Source: Stenotrophomonas sp. UBA7346 (GTDB lineage: Bacteria; Pseudomonadota; Gammaproteobacteria; Xanthomonadales; Xanthomonadaceae). Taken from it: a DNA stretch of 40,562 nucleotides. The translations under genes were made by a program, and so were the position numbers. Numbering within the stretch: the stretch's first letter is position 1; each line of letters begins with the position of its first letter. The notes under the pieces are model-generated. The model worked only from the letters and a program-made list of their open reading frames with translations, was not told where the DNA came from and did not search any database. The stretch lies in contig DKPB01000069.1 of assembly GCA_002471015.1 (NCBI GenBank), positions 43,022 through 83,583 on the forward strand. Direction: 5' to 3'. Below are positions 1 through 8,279 of this stretch, piece after piece.

Positions 1-151
1 GAAGGTGCCCCGAAGGGGCGGAAGAGGGGAGGCGTGCATCGCACGCATGCTTCCTGGTGCTGGAACCCATCAAGCCAGCGATCTTCGATCACGTCTCCTC
101 TCCCCAACTCCTCCCCGCAAGGGGAAATGGTTTCAAGGCACACAGCAGAGC

Positions 152-1336
152 ATGAAGATCCCAACGCTTTTCCTCATCGTCCTTTGCGCTCTCTTTTCCA
201 GCGCCCACGCCAACGAACCCACCCACCGCGTCTTCATCGCCGCAGACTCCACGGCAGCCAGCTATGGTCCGGAGCGCGCGCCACAAGCCGGTTGGGGCCA
301 GGTGTTGCAGAGCTGGCTCGATGAAAGCCAATGGCAGGTACGCAACCATGCCGTCGGCGGTCGCAGCACCCGCAGCTTCATCAACGAAGGTCGGCTTGCC
401 GCGATCGAAAAGGAATTGCAGCCCGGCGACGTGCTGCTGATCCAGTTTGGCCACAACGATGCCAAGCAGGAAGACGCCACGCGTTACACCGATCCGGACA
501 GTGACTACCCGGCATTCCTCTCACGCTACATCGCCAGCGCACGTGCGAAAGGCGCAACGCCCATCCTGATCACACCGGTGGCGCGCCTGCTCTACGACTT
601 CGGTGCGTTGCTGGATACGCATGGCCGCTACACGCAGGCGATGAAGCAGGTGGCCACGGAACAGAACGTACAGCTGATCGACCTCAACGCCAGCTCGATG
701 GCATGGATACGCGCGCTGGGCGAGCAGGGCGCCAAGCCCTATTTCATGTTCGTGCCCGAGCAGAACAAGGCTGATGGCACCCACTTCAGCGTGGCTGGTG
801 CTACCGCAGTGGCGTGCCTGGTGATGCGCGGCTGGGTGGATATCGCGCCCCAGCTCAAACCCACACTCAAGCGCGATATCGATTGCGGTGCGATAGGGGC
901 AGGGCAGGGTGCGGTAGCCGCCACGCCCAGCGCCGCCGCCCCGGCGGTTGCCGGCGCAAAAGCGCAAGCCGGCAATACGCACGGCTCGCAGGTCATCCGC
1001 GAGCAGGACATCGGTCGCCAGCAACCGGGCCCACACGGCGGCGCCGGACCGACCACCGCCTACTCGTTCTTTGCCGACGTAAGCGATCTACCCTTCGTCA
1101 TGCGCAAGCGCGTGCTGCACAAGGGCGCCGGCATCGGCCTGCATCCGCAGCACAAGGACGAGATCTATTACATCGTCAGCGGGCGTGGTCTGTACGTGCT
1201 TGATGGCACGCAATACGAAGTCGGCCCGGGCCACGCCCTGCTGACCCGTAGCGGCAGCACCCACGCCCTGCAGCAGAGCGGCGAAGAGGACCTGGTGGTG
1301 ATGCTGGCGTATCCGGCGGCAGCCGGCGCACGCTGA
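152..1336 (+). CDS. Secreted SGNH/GDSL esterase (rhamnogalacturonan acetylesterase type) fused to a C-terminal cupin
   Basis: Predicted 394-residue exported esterase. The start at 152 begins a clean signal peptide (Met-Lys, a hydrophobic run, then SSAHA about residues 16-20); the open frame extends to position 5 but that part is not protein-like. SGNH blocks are visible: ADSTA with the nucleophile Ser33, GHND at 100-103, and DGTH with Asp208 and His211 as the other catalytic residues. This spacing fits the rhamnogalacturonan acetylesterase family, which removes acetyl groups from pectin or other acetylated glycans. After an Ala/Gly/Pro-rich linker (about 250-300) comes a small cupin (303-394) with candidate metal ligands His331, His334, Glu337 and a late His371. 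Seen: both domains in one frame. Inferred: periplasmic or secreted location, substrate and cupin role. No operon partner is visible. Confidence 0.85.
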   Translation: MKIPTLFLIVLCALFSSAHANEPTHRVFIAADSTAASYGPERAPQAGWGQVLQSWLDESQWQVRNHAVGGRSTRSFINEGRLAAIEKELQPGDVLLIQFGHNDAKQEDATRYTDPDSDYPAFLSRYIASARAKGATPILITPVARLLYDFGALLDTHGRYTQAMKQVATEQNVQLIDLNASSMAWIRALGEQGAKPYFMFVPEQNKADGTHFSVAGATAVACLVMRGWVDIAPQLKPTLKRDIDCGAIGAGQGAVAATPSAAAPAVAGAKAQAGNTHGSQVIREQDIGRQQPGPHGGAGPTTAYSFFADVSDLPFVMRKRVLHKGAGIGLHPQHKDEIYYIVSGRGLYVLDGTQYEVGPGHALLTRSGSTHALQQSGEEDLVVMLAYPAAAGAR

Positions 1337-1412
1337 GCCTGTTCCGTATGGCTTGGCGACAGGCAAGGTCGGATCTGCGGGACAGTTGACAGCCCTTCCT
1401 GCTGCCCGCAAT

Positions 1413-1434
1413 GTGCCGCCCACAGGGGGGGCAC
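1413..1434 (+). terminator. Hairpin downstream of the esterase gene
   Basis: GTGCC-g-CCC pairs with GGG-g-GGCAC around a 4-base loop, with one mismatch. It lies 77 bases after the esterase stop. There is no T-run, so it is at best a weak or Rho-assisted terminator. The rest of 1337-1573 holds nothing else I can support. Confidence 0.3.
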
Positions 1435-1573
1435 GTAGCGCGGATTCCGTCGGCAGTTGGCCGGGGATCGGGAAGGCTGCGGGCAAGTGATGCGGGCGCC
1501 GGCAGGTGCCATGTGCACGGCAACTCCTGCGGAATGCACCAAGGATGTTCCGTATCACTTCAAGGGAATGCTC

Positions 1574-2305
1574 ATGAACAAGTTGACGGCAGTTGCCGTA
1601 TCCGTTTTGTTGCTCAGTGCTGCGACGGCACAGGCGCAGTCGATACCTGGCTGGAAGGCCTACCGTGCCCAGCAGACCGGGCAGCAGGCCGCGCCTGCGG
1701 CCAATGCCGGGCAGGCTCCGGCTGCACCACCGCAGGCGACTGACCCGCAGCCTGCAGCGCTGCCGCAGCCGGCTTACCAGACCGCTGCTGCGCCCTATGC
1801 CACGCGCCCGGCGCCCAAGCCGGCGCCGAATGGCGGGCTTTTCGTGGGTGTGCAGGGAGGCAGCGGCTGGGTCTATGAGGATGTCGACCAGCGTGCGGTA
1901 GCGGTCAGCGCCGGCTATCGCTAGCAGGCCGGTGACTACAGCCAGGTTGGTATCGAGCTGGGCGCTGGTCGGCTGGACGAAACCACCTGGCGCGGCTACG
2001 GAATTCCCGAGGTCAAGTTCAACACCATCGGCGCCAACGCGCGCTTCAACTTCGGCAACAGCCCGTGGTTCGGTGTTGCCCGGTTGGGTTACTGGCATGC
2101 CCGTAGCCGGGACGGCTGGGACCGCAAGGTCACCGCCGACGGTGCCTACGGCAGTCTGGGCGTAGGCGTGGATCTGGGTCGCCACTTCAACCTGCAGCTG
2201 GTGTACACCGGCTACACCTATGCGGTGGACAGCTACTACGACGACGATGAGTACGACATCAATCGTGCCGACACTGTCACCCTCGGCGCCGAAGTCCGCT
2301 TCTGA
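1574..2305 (+). pseudogene. Outer-membrane beta-barrel protein interrupted by one in-frame TAG
   Basis: The frame from ATG 1574 encodes a signal peptide (MNKLTAVAVS...TAQAQS), an Ala/Pro/Gln-rich linker and the first strands of a small barrel (GGLFVGVQGGSGW), then meets TAG at 1922-1924. The same frame continues without further stops to 2305, giving alternating strands and ending in ...TLGAEVRF, a C-terminal Phe typical of BAM-inserted barrels. Read through, the protein is 243 residues: 116 before the stop and 126 after. There is no frameshift, and the context AGYR(stop)QAGDYSQVG would read naturally with Trp (TGG to TAG, one base) or Gln (CAG). Either the gene is recently broken, the stop is suppressed, or it is a base-call error. 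The barrel's function is unknown. Confidence 0.75.
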
Positions 2306-2354
2306 GCACTGATGCCGGTGAAGGCCCAGGTGCCCGCATCGGTGGCGCAGGTCC

Positions 2355-3269
2355 TCAGGCCACTGCCCATGGCTCCTTCTCCAGGCGCAGGGCCAGGTAG
2401 TCGATCAGTGCCTGCACCCGCGCCGGCCGGTGCAGGCCGGGTGGGGTGATGATGTTCAGTGCCAGCGGCTCTACCTTCCAGTCGTCCAGCGCGGTCTGCA
2501 GCGTGCCGTCCCGCAGTTGTTCCCAGACCAGGAACTCCGGCTGCAGGGCCAGCCCCAGCCCGGCCTGCAGGGCGGCATCGAAGACCTCAGCGTTATTGGC
2601 CTGCAATTGGCGCGGTACGGTCTGCGCGAACTCGCCGTGGCGCGGGTGGCGGAAGCGCCAGGTGTTGCCGCCACGGGTATAGCTGTACTGGAAGCCGCGG
2701 TGCCGGGCCAGGTCGCGCGGGTGTTCCGGCCGGCCATGCTGCTGGAAGTAGGACGGCGCCCCCACCAGCAGGATGCGCACCTGGCACAGGCGGCGGGCAC
2801 GCAGGCTGGAGTCGGCCAGGGTGGAGATGCGCAGTGCCATGTCGAAGCGCTCGGCGACAAGGTCCACCATGCCGTCGCTGAGCTGCAGGTCGAGTTCGAC
2901 ATCGGGATGGTCCAGCATGAAGCCGGGCAGTAGCGGCGCCAGCCGCGACACCCCGAACGACATCGGTGCCGCCAGCCGGATGAGGCCGCGCAGCGCCGCC
3001 GAGCGATCGGCCACTTCGGCTTCCACCGCCTCGCCTTCGCCAAGGATGCGCGACGCGCGTTCCAGTGCGGCCTCGCCAGCGGCGGTCAGCGACATGCGCC
3101 GCGAGGTGCGGTGGAACAGGCTGGTACCGATGCGTGTCTCCAAGCGGGTGATGGCCTTGGACACCGTGGCCTGCGACAACTGCAGTTCTTCGGCGGCGCG
3201 GGCAAACGAGCCGGCTTCGGCCACCTTGGCAAAGATGGCCCAGGCTTCCAGGTCAGGCAGGCGGTTCAT
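2355..3269 (-). CDS. LysR-family transcriptional regulator
   Basis: A 304-residue regulator with an N-terminal winged helix-turn-helix (about residues 5-63; FARAAEELQLSQATVSKAIT is the recognition region) followed by a LysR-type effector-binding domain. The length matches the family norm of about 300. The start at 3269 puts the first helix at residue 5, as usual; an upstream ATG at 3305 would add 12 residues, and neither has a clear ribosome-binding site. It is divergent from the pirin gene, and an ATGGAA-N9-TTCCAT dyad lies between them. This arrangement is typical of a LysR protein controlling its neighbour, so pirin is the likely target (inference). The effector is unknown. Confidence 0.9.
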   Translation of the reverse strand: MNRLPDLEAWAIFAKVAEAGSFARAAEELQLSQATVSKAITRLETRIGTSLFHRTSRRMSLTAAGEAALERASRILGEGEAVEAEVADRSAALRGLIRLAAPMSFGVSRLAPLLPGFMLDHPDVELDLQLSDGMVDLVAERFDMALRISTLADSSLRARRLCQVRILLVGAPSYFQQHGRPEHPRDLARHRGFQYSYTRGGNTWRFRHPRHGEFAQTVPRQLQANNAEVFDAALQAGLGLALQPEFLVWEQLRDGTLQTALDDWKVEPLALNIITPPGLHRPARVQALIDYLALRLEKEPWAVA

Positions 3270-3312
3270 GCGGGGCACGCGGGGCAGGGGATGAGGCTCA
3301 ATCATGTCACAT

Positions 3313-3333
3313 ATGGAATGAATGAATTTCCAT
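3313..3333. promoter_or_regulatory. Candidate LysR operator, ATGGAA-N9-TTCCAT
   Basis: A perfect 6-base inverted repeat with a 9-base spacer, containing a T-N11-A pair as LysR boxes do. A second TTCCAT follows at 3337-3342. It is centred about 54 bases before the transcription start expected from the pirin promoter candidate, a usual distance for LysR-type activation. Confidence 0.5.
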
Positions 3334-3341
3334 TGTTTCCA

Positions 3342-3370
3342 TTCTCAACATGCAAGCCCAAGCCTAGACT
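3342..3370 (+). promoter_or_regulatory. Candidate sigma70-type promoter for pirin gene
   Basis: TTCTCA (3342-3347) and TAGACT (3365-3370) are separated by 17 bases; each matches the consensus at four of six positions. Transcription would start near 3377, giving a leader of about 32 bases before the ATG at 3409. Confidence 0.4.
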
Positions 3371-3408
3371 GGCCCCCATCGAAACCCCACCCGCACCAGG
3401 AGAACGCC

Positions 3409-4119
3409 ATGATTGAACGTCGCCCGTTTGCCAGCCTTGGTGGAGCCAATCATGGTTGGCTCGATGCCAAGCACCATTTTTCCTTTGCCGAGTACCACGA
3501 CCCCAAGCGCATGAACTGGGGCGCGATGCGGGTCTGGAATGACGACACCATCCAGCCCGGCACCGGCTTCCCGCCGCACCCGCACGCCGAGATGGAAATC
3601 ATCACCTATGTGCGTGAGGGCGCCATCAGCCACAAGGACGACCAGGGCAACCAGGGCCGTACCGAGGCCGGCGACGTGCAGGTGATGAGCGCCGGCACCG
3701 GCATCCGTCATGCCGAATACAATCTGGAGCCGGGTGTCACCCGCATCTTCCAGATCTGGATCTTCCCCGACCAGCGCGGTGGCAAGCCGTCCTGGGGCAC
3801 CAAGCCCTTCCCCAAGGGCGAGCGCTCGGGCCGCTTCATCACCTTGGCCAGCGGCATGGCGGGCGATGACGATGCCCTGCCGATCCGTGCCAATGCACGT
3901 GTTTCCGGTGCCACCCTGAAGGCCGGCGAGAGCACCGAGTACCGCTTCACTGATTCCAGCCGCCACGGCTACCTGGTGCCGAACACCGGCAAGGTGGAAG
4001 TGGACGGTGTGCTGCTGGAGGCCCGCGATGGCGCCGCCATCACCGGCGTGGACAGCATCCGCATCACCGCGCTGGAAGACTCGGAGCTGGTGCTGGTCGA
4101 TACGGCGGCCCTGCAATAA
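3409..4119 (+). CDS. Pirin family bicupin protein
   Basis: A 236-residue two-cupin protein of the pirin/YhhW family. The start at 3409 is preceded by AGGAGA (3398-3403). The N-terminal cupin keeps all four metal ligands: His57 and His59 (PHPHAEME), His101 and Glu103 (IRHAEYN). Family members include E. coli YhhW, reported to have quercetin 2,3-dioxygenase activity in vitro; the physiological substrate of bacterial pirins is generally unclear. Length and residue spacing match the family. No signal peptide, so cytoplasmic. The divergent LysR gene and the dyad between them suggest inducible expression. The assignment is firm at family level, and dioxygenase activity is only inferred from the metal site. 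Confidence 0.92.
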   Translation: MIERRPFASLGGANHGWLDAKHHFSFAEYHDPKRMNWGAMRVWNDDTIQPGTGFPPHPHAEMEIITYVREGAISHKDDQGNQGRTEAGDVQVMSAGTGIRHAEYNLEPGVTRIFQIWIFPDQRGGKPSWGTKPFPKGERSGRFITLASGMAGDDDALPIRANARVSGATLKAGESTEYRFTDSSRHGYLVPNTGKVEVDGVLLEARDGAAITGVDSIRITALEDSELVLVDTAALQ

Positions 4120-4171
4120 GCAGAGCCGGGGTCGGCTTCTGGATCCAGCCTGATCTGACCCTTGAGCGGCG

Positions 4172-4193
4172 AAGGCGCGATTTTTCGCGCCTT
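4172..4193 (+). terminator. Intrinsic terminator after the pirin gene
   Basis: AAGGCGCGA pairs perfectly with TCGCGCCTT across a TTTT loop, followed by TGTCGTCT. The stem sits between the convergent pirin and SDR genes and could serve both strands. Confidence 0.6.
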
Positions 4194-4224
4194 TGTCGTC
4201 TGCCGGTTGCGTTGGCAAGCGCGC

Positions 4225-5028
4225 TTACATGCCCATGCCGCCGTCCACCGGCAAGCCCACGCCAGTGATGTAGCGTGCCTGCGTGGAGGACAGGAACACC
4301 ACGGCATCGGCGACATTGTCTGCTTCGCCCATGCGGCCCAGCGGGATCCTCTCCACCATCGAGACCTGCGCTGCCTGCAGGTCCGCTGCCATTCCGCGGG
4401 CGACCATGTCTTTGGCAAGCTGGGTACCGAGCTCGGTGGCGATCACGCCGGGATGGATGCAGTTGACCCGCACGCCATGGCCGAACCGGGCAGCTTCCAT
4501 GGCCGCAACCCGGGTCATCCGTTCCACCGCCGATTTGGTACCGGCATAGCCGGCAACGGACGGGAAGACGATGTTCGCAGCGGCCGAGGCGATATTGACC
4601 ACCGAGCCGCCGTGGCCGGCACTGCCACCCGGGCGCATCGCTTGGAATGCGTGTTTCATGCCCAATGCGGTGCCGATGATGTTGACCTCGCACATCCGGC
4701 GCAGACCGTCGGCCTCGATGTCGGTGATCAAGGCGGTGACATCGAGGCCGGCATTGTTGACCAGCAGATCGAAGCCACCCAGCCGCTGCACCGTACGGGC
4801 GACCGCATGCTGCCATTGGCCGTCGTCGGCCACGTCCAGATGCACGAAGCCCACCTGTGTACCGTACTGCACCAATGCCGCCGCCGTTGCCTGGCCGACA
4901 TCGTCCAGGATGTCGCCGATCATCACGTCTGCACCGGCACGGGCCAGCGCCGCAGCAATGGCGGCACCGATGCCACGTGCGCCACCGGTGACCAACGCCT
5001 TGCGTCCCATCAGGTTCCGCTCGCTCAT
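4225..5028 (-). CDS. Short-chain dehydrogenase/reductase (SDR)
   Basis: A 267-residue classical SDR. Visible motifs: cofactor glycine motif TGGARGIG at 14-21, an acidic Asp39 at the end of the second strand favouring NAD(H), NNAG at 91-94, and the catalytic Ser148, Tyr161, Lys165 with correct spacing (YAGTK). The start at 5028 (MSERNLMG) directly precedes the Rossmann fold; the open frame runs further upstream but without protein-like sequence. It oxidises or reduces an alcohol/ketone, and the substrate cannot be told from sequence. It stands alone: the chemoreceptor gene upstream on the same strand is 257 bases away with a hairpin between. Confidence 0.93.
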   Translation of the reverse strand: MSERNLMGRKALVTGGARGIGAAIAAALARAGADVMIGDILDDVGQATAAALVQYGTQVGFVHLDVADDGQWQHAVARTVQRLGGFDLLVNNAGLDVTALITDIEADGLRRMCEVNIIGTALGMKHAFQAMRPGGSAGHGGSVVNIASAAANIVFPSVAGYAGTKSAVERMTRVAAMEAARFGHGVRVNCIHPGVIATELGTQLAKDMVARGMAADLQAAQVSMVERIPLGRMGEADNVADAVVFLSSTQARYITGVGLPVDGGMGM

Positions 5029-5210
5029 GTCGCTTTCGCTCCAGCTGAACTGCCCGCGGTGCGACCGCAAGGGTTGGCACCGGACTTCCCAGGCCGGCCT
5101 TGCCGAGCTGCTGCCAGCAGGATGCGGCCGCAGCCAACGGGGCCCTGGGAATAGCGATCCTACGCAAGCCACCGCTGCAATCGCCTTGGGTACACCTGCA
5201 CCATGGCACT

Positions 5211-5228
5211 GCCGGGCGTATGCCCGGC
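5211..5228 (-). terminator. Hairpin between the chemoreceptor and SDR genes
   Basis: A perfect 7-base stem GCCGGGC/GCCCGGC with a 4-base loop, 58 bases past the chemoreceptor stop when read on the minus strand. It lacks a T-run, so its use as a terminator is tentative. Confidence 0.35.
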
Positions 5229-5285
5229 GCGGCCAGGGATTCCGTGGTTCGCGGCACAGCTACTGGAGCAGGCCGCCGGCCGGGC

Positions 5286-7094
5286 TCAACCGTAGCGCTG
5301 CAGCTGTACAGCTGGCACGTTGCTCCCGCTGTAGCGGAACACCGAGACAGCACTGGCCAGGGCATCGGCCTGTTGCTCCATGGACCGTGCCGCCGCACTG
5401 GCTTCTTCCACCAGCGCGGCGTTCTGCTGGGTGGTTTCGTCCATCTGCACCACGGTGTGGTTGACCTGCTCGATGCCGGCGGATTGCTCCTGCGAGGCGG
5501 CGGCGATGCGTGCCATGATCTCCGTGACCTGGCGCACCGAGCCGACGATCTCGTCCATGGTGCTGCCAGCTTCGCCCACCAGGCGGGTGCCGTTGCCTAC
5601 CTTGTCCACCGAATCACTTATCAGCGCCTTGATCTCCTGCGCGGCGGTGGCCGAGCGCTGTGCCAGCGTGCGCACTTCCGATGCCACCACCGCAAAGCCG
5701 CGGCCCTGCTCACCGGCGCGCGCAGCTTCCACCGCGGCGTTCAAGGCCAGGATGTTGGTCTGGAAGGCGATGCCGTCGATCACGCTGATGATTTCGGCGA
5801 TGCGCTGCGAGGACTGTTCGATGGCGCGCATGGTGTCCACAACATGGTGGACCGCCTCGCCACCGCGTGCGGCGACATCCGCCGCGCCAATCGCCAGCTG
5901 GTTGGCATGACGGGCGGAGTCCGCATTCTCGCGCACGGTCGAGGTGAGCTCTTCCATGGACGCGGCGGTTTCCTCCAGGCTGGCGGCCTGCTGCTCGGTG
6001 CGGCGCGACAGGTCGTCGTTGCCGCTGGCAATCTCGCGCGCGGCGGTGGTGATGGCCTGGGAACAGTGCTGGATCTGTTCGACGATGCTGGCCAGGCGCT
6101 CGGCAGTGAGGTTGGCATCCTGCTTCATCGCCTCGAAATCACCCGCATAGCTGCCTTGCATGCGATGGTCCAGGTTGCCTGCGGCCAGCGCGGCCAGCAT
6201 GCCGCGCAGTTCGCCGCTGGTACGGGTGACGGTGTCCAGCAGCTGGTTGATGCCCAGGGTCAGCGACTGGATGAAGCCCGGCTCCGCCACCGGTGCCAGG
6301 CGCTGTTCCAGGTCGCCGGCGGTGGCGGCGGCAACGATATCGGCCACGCTGTTTTCCAGCAGCAGCTCCTGGGTGCGGTCATGCCACTCCACGGCAAAGC
6401 CGCTGCGGCTGCCATCGGCGTGGAACACCGGCGTGACCACCTGGCTGAAATGCACCGGCCCGATCTGCACGCGGCCGATATGCTGGCTGCTGAGCTGGTC
6501 GAGCAGGGCGCGGATGCGCGCCGGGTTGGCATGGAAGCGGTGGATGCTGCTGCCGACCAGTGTGTCCACGTCGAAATCCGGGAATGCCTGGCGCAGGGTC
6601 TGCTGCTGGTTGCGCAGCAATGCCACCACCGAGCGGTTGACGTAGCGGATGATGTGATCGTTGTCGGCAATCATCATGCCCGTGCGCGAGGCATCCAGCG
6701 AGGCACGGATCTGGCTGTTTTCGTCGTGTTGGGCCTGCTCCTGCTGCTGGCGCTGCTGCAGCTCTGCCTGCACCTGCTGCAGCTTGCCGGCCAGGCTGCC
6801 GGCAGCGTAGCGCGTACTGCCGGCAACGCCGTCGCCCGTGCCGATCGCCGAGGCCAGCGCCTGCAGGGTCAGGGACGGTGCGCCCAATGCCTGTTGCTGG
6901 CGATGCAGCTGCCAAGCAAGCACCACCACTGCCGGTACACCGGCCACCAGCACCGCCAGCCATTGCCCGCTCCACAGGCCCAGGCCGACCCACAGGGCTG
7001 CCAGCGGCAGCGCCACCGGCAACAGCTGGCGGGCAAGTGGACGTGGCAGGGCACTGGCAGGCGAGGGCGATTGGGAAAGCGGGCGTGGCGACAT
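5286..7094 (-). CDS. Methyl-accepting chemotaxis protein with cytoplasmic PAS domain
   Basis: A 602-residue chemoreceptor. Start chosen at 7094 (MSPRPLSQ); upstream codons are not protein-like. Two hydrophobic segments (about 23-40 and 45-62) are so close that almost no periplasmic sensor domain exists. A glutamine-rich coiled coil (105-125) leads to a PAS domain (about 130-243: TGMMIADNDHIIRYVNRSV). HAMP-like linkers follow, then a complete signalling domain with the conserved tip (IDGIAFQTNILALNAAVEAA) that binds CheA and CheW. The C-terminus has no CheR-tethering pentapeptide. Sensing is therefore probably cytoplasmic or redox-type, as in Aer. No che genes are adjacent. A match to the FliA -10 consensus lies upstream. 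Confidence 0.93.
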   Translation of the reverse strand: MSPRPLSQSPSPASALPRPLARQLLPVALPLAALWVGLGLWSGQWLAVLVAGVPAVVVLAWQLHRQQQALGAPSLTLQALASAIGTGDGVAGSTRYAAGSLAGKLQQVQAELQQRQQQEQAQHDENSQIRASLDASRTGMMIADNDHIIRYVNRSVVALLRNQQQTLRQAFPDFDVDTLVGSSIHRFHANPARIRALLDQLSSQHIGRVQIGPVHFSQVVTPVFHADGSRSGFAVEWHDRTQELLLENSVADIVAAATAGDLEQRLAPVAEPGFIQSLTLGINQLLDTVTRTSGELRGMLAALAAGNLDHRMQGSYAGDFEAMKQDANLTAERLASIVEQIQHCSQAITTAAREIASGNDDLSRRTEQQAASLEETAASMEELTSTVRENADSARHANQLAIGAADVAARGGEAVHHVVDTMRAIEQSSQRIAEIISVIDGIAFQTNILALNAAVEAARAGEQGRGFAVVASEVRTLAQRSATAAQEIKALISDSVDKVGNGTRLVGEAGSTMDEIVGSVRQVTEIMARIAAASQEQSAGIEQVNHTVVQMDETTQQNAALVEEASAAARSMEQQADALASAVSVFRYSGSNVPAVQLQRYG

Positions 7095-7345
7095 CGTGGA
7101 CTCCGGTTCAGCGGCAACGGCAGGAAGGTGGAGCGATGAACATGGCCGCCCGGCCAGCGGCATGACCTGCGCGTTCACCGCGGCACGGCCGGGCCGCGGC
7201 GCGCGATGGGAGCGCCGTGGCAGTCCGGCGCCGGCAAGTGGCGCGCAGGGGCAATCCGGTGCTGGCACCGGGCGCTGGGGTGGGGGCGGGGAACATGCGG
7301 TGGTGGGGCGCACAGCACCCGTTGCGGGGCTGCGGGACTTCATCT

Positions 7346-7371
7346 CGATAACGGCTGTAAACCGGTTATCG
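7346..7371. repeat. Inverted repeat CGATAAC...GTTATCG
   Basis: Seven-base perfect arms at 7346-7352 and 7365-7371 with a 12-base spacer, in the 315-base gap between the hydrolase and chemoreceptor genes. It overlaps the FliA-like -10 element, so it may be an operator or coincidental. The remainder of 7095-7409 is GC-rich and shows nothing else. Confidence 0.4.
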
Positions 7372-7373
7372 GC
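7366..7373 (-). promoter_or_regulatory. FliA (sigma28)-like -10 element GCCGATAA
   Basis: The minus strand reads GCCGATAA exactly, the flagellar sigma28 -10 consensus, about 270 bases before the chemoreceptor start. The sequence 11 bases upstream (TTCAGGAC) is a poor match to the -35 consensus TAAAGTTT. Chemoreceptors are commonly FliA-dependent, which makes the match plausible but unproven. Confidence 0.35.
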
Positions 7374-7409
7374 CGCGCGCGGTGGTCCTGAACCGCGCAG
7401 GTGGCCTGT

Positions 7410-8279
7410 TCAGTCGCCGTCGGGCAAACCGGCGATGAAATTCCCGATCACCACGGCAACCTCCGCGGCCTGGTCCATGTGCACATGGTGGTGGCCAGGC
7501 AGGGTGTGCAGGCGGCCATCGGCCAGCAGGGCCGCACGGCGGCTGCGCTGTGGTTCCGGAAAGTACGCCTGTGCCGGGGTGGCGTAGATCACCTGCACCG
7601 GGCACTGGATGGCGCTGACCACGTCGCAGACCTGTTCGTCGGTCATGCGAACTGCCGTGGGCAGCATCAGGCGGGGATCGCTGCGCCAGCTCCAGCCTCC
7701 CTCCACTGGCTTGACCCCGCGCTCGATCAGCAGCCGCGCCGAGGCCTCACCGAGCTGGTTGACCATCATCCGCGCGCGTACCGGTGCGGCCAGGTCGGGG
7801 AAAACCCGCAGCTGCTTGTCGCCCAGCTTGAGCATGGCGTCCACGTAGCCGCGCAGGCGCTGCACGGTCTCACCGGCCGGTGCGCTCAGTCCGCCCAGGG
7901 CCTCGATCGACACCAGCCCCTGCACCCGCTCGCCGGCCACCGCCGCCACCAGGCTGGCGATGGCCGCACCCATCGAGTGGCCAAGCAACACGAAGCGCTG
8001 CCAGCCCAGGGCATCGGCGATGGCCAGTGTCTGCACGATGGCATTGGGCGCGGTATAGGGCGTGGTCAACGGCAGGTGGGCGCTGAGGCCGTGGCCGGGC
8101 AGGTCGACCATCACCAGATCCAGGCCCGGCAGGTGCTCGGCCAGGGGCAGGAAACTGGCCGCGTTGTCCAACCAGCCATGCAGGGCCAGCACCTTCAGGC
8201 CACCGGGTTTGCCGGCGCGCAGGCCGGCCACCCGCAGGCCGTCGCAGTCCAGCTCGAACGGAATTGCGTTGGCACTCAC
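7410..8279 (-). CDS. Alpha/beta hydrolase
   Basis: A 289-residue alpha/beta hydrolase. Start is GTG at 8279, overlapping the hemH stop by four bases (GTGA), which indicates translational coupling; the frame extends further but only inside hemH. Visible features: oxyanion HGW at 34-36, VDLPGHG, nucleophile elbow GHSMG with Ser102, and a late His-rich segment (LPGHHHVHM) supplying the catalytic His. The catalytic acid is not clear by eye. No signal peptide, so cytoplasmic. Family members hydrolyse esters or related bonds; substrate unknown. Being second in a two-gene unit with ferrochelatase suggests co-expression, not necessarily a role in haem synthesis. Confidence 0.9.
   Translation of the reverse strand: MSANAIPFELDCDGLRVAGLRAGKPGGLKVLALHGWLDNAASFLPLAEHLPGLDLVMVDLPGHGLSAHLPLTTPYTAPNAIVQTLAIADALGWQRFVLLGHSMGAAIASLVAAVAGERVQGLVSIEALGGLSAPAGETVQRLRGYVDAMLKLGDKQLRVFPDLAAPVRARMMVNQLGEASARLLIERGVKPVEGGWSWRSDPRLMLPTAVRMTDEQVCDVVSAIQCPVQVIYATPAQAYFPEPQRSRRAALLADGRLHTLPGHHHVHMDQAAEVAVVIGNFIAGLPDGD

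Noticed and set aside
1386..1414. TTGACA with a 17-base spacer before the barrel gene as a promoter
   Set aside because: The -10 position reads CAATGT, too poor a match, and it lies about 160 bases from the start.
2084..2305. Independent small gene downstream of the amber codon
   Set aside because: It is in the same frame as the broken barrel gene and lacks its own signal peptide or ribosome-binding site.
5100..7139. A 679-codon plus-strand open frame opposite the chemoreceptor
   Set aside because: Low-complexity His/Gly/Arg composition, shadow of the receptor gene.
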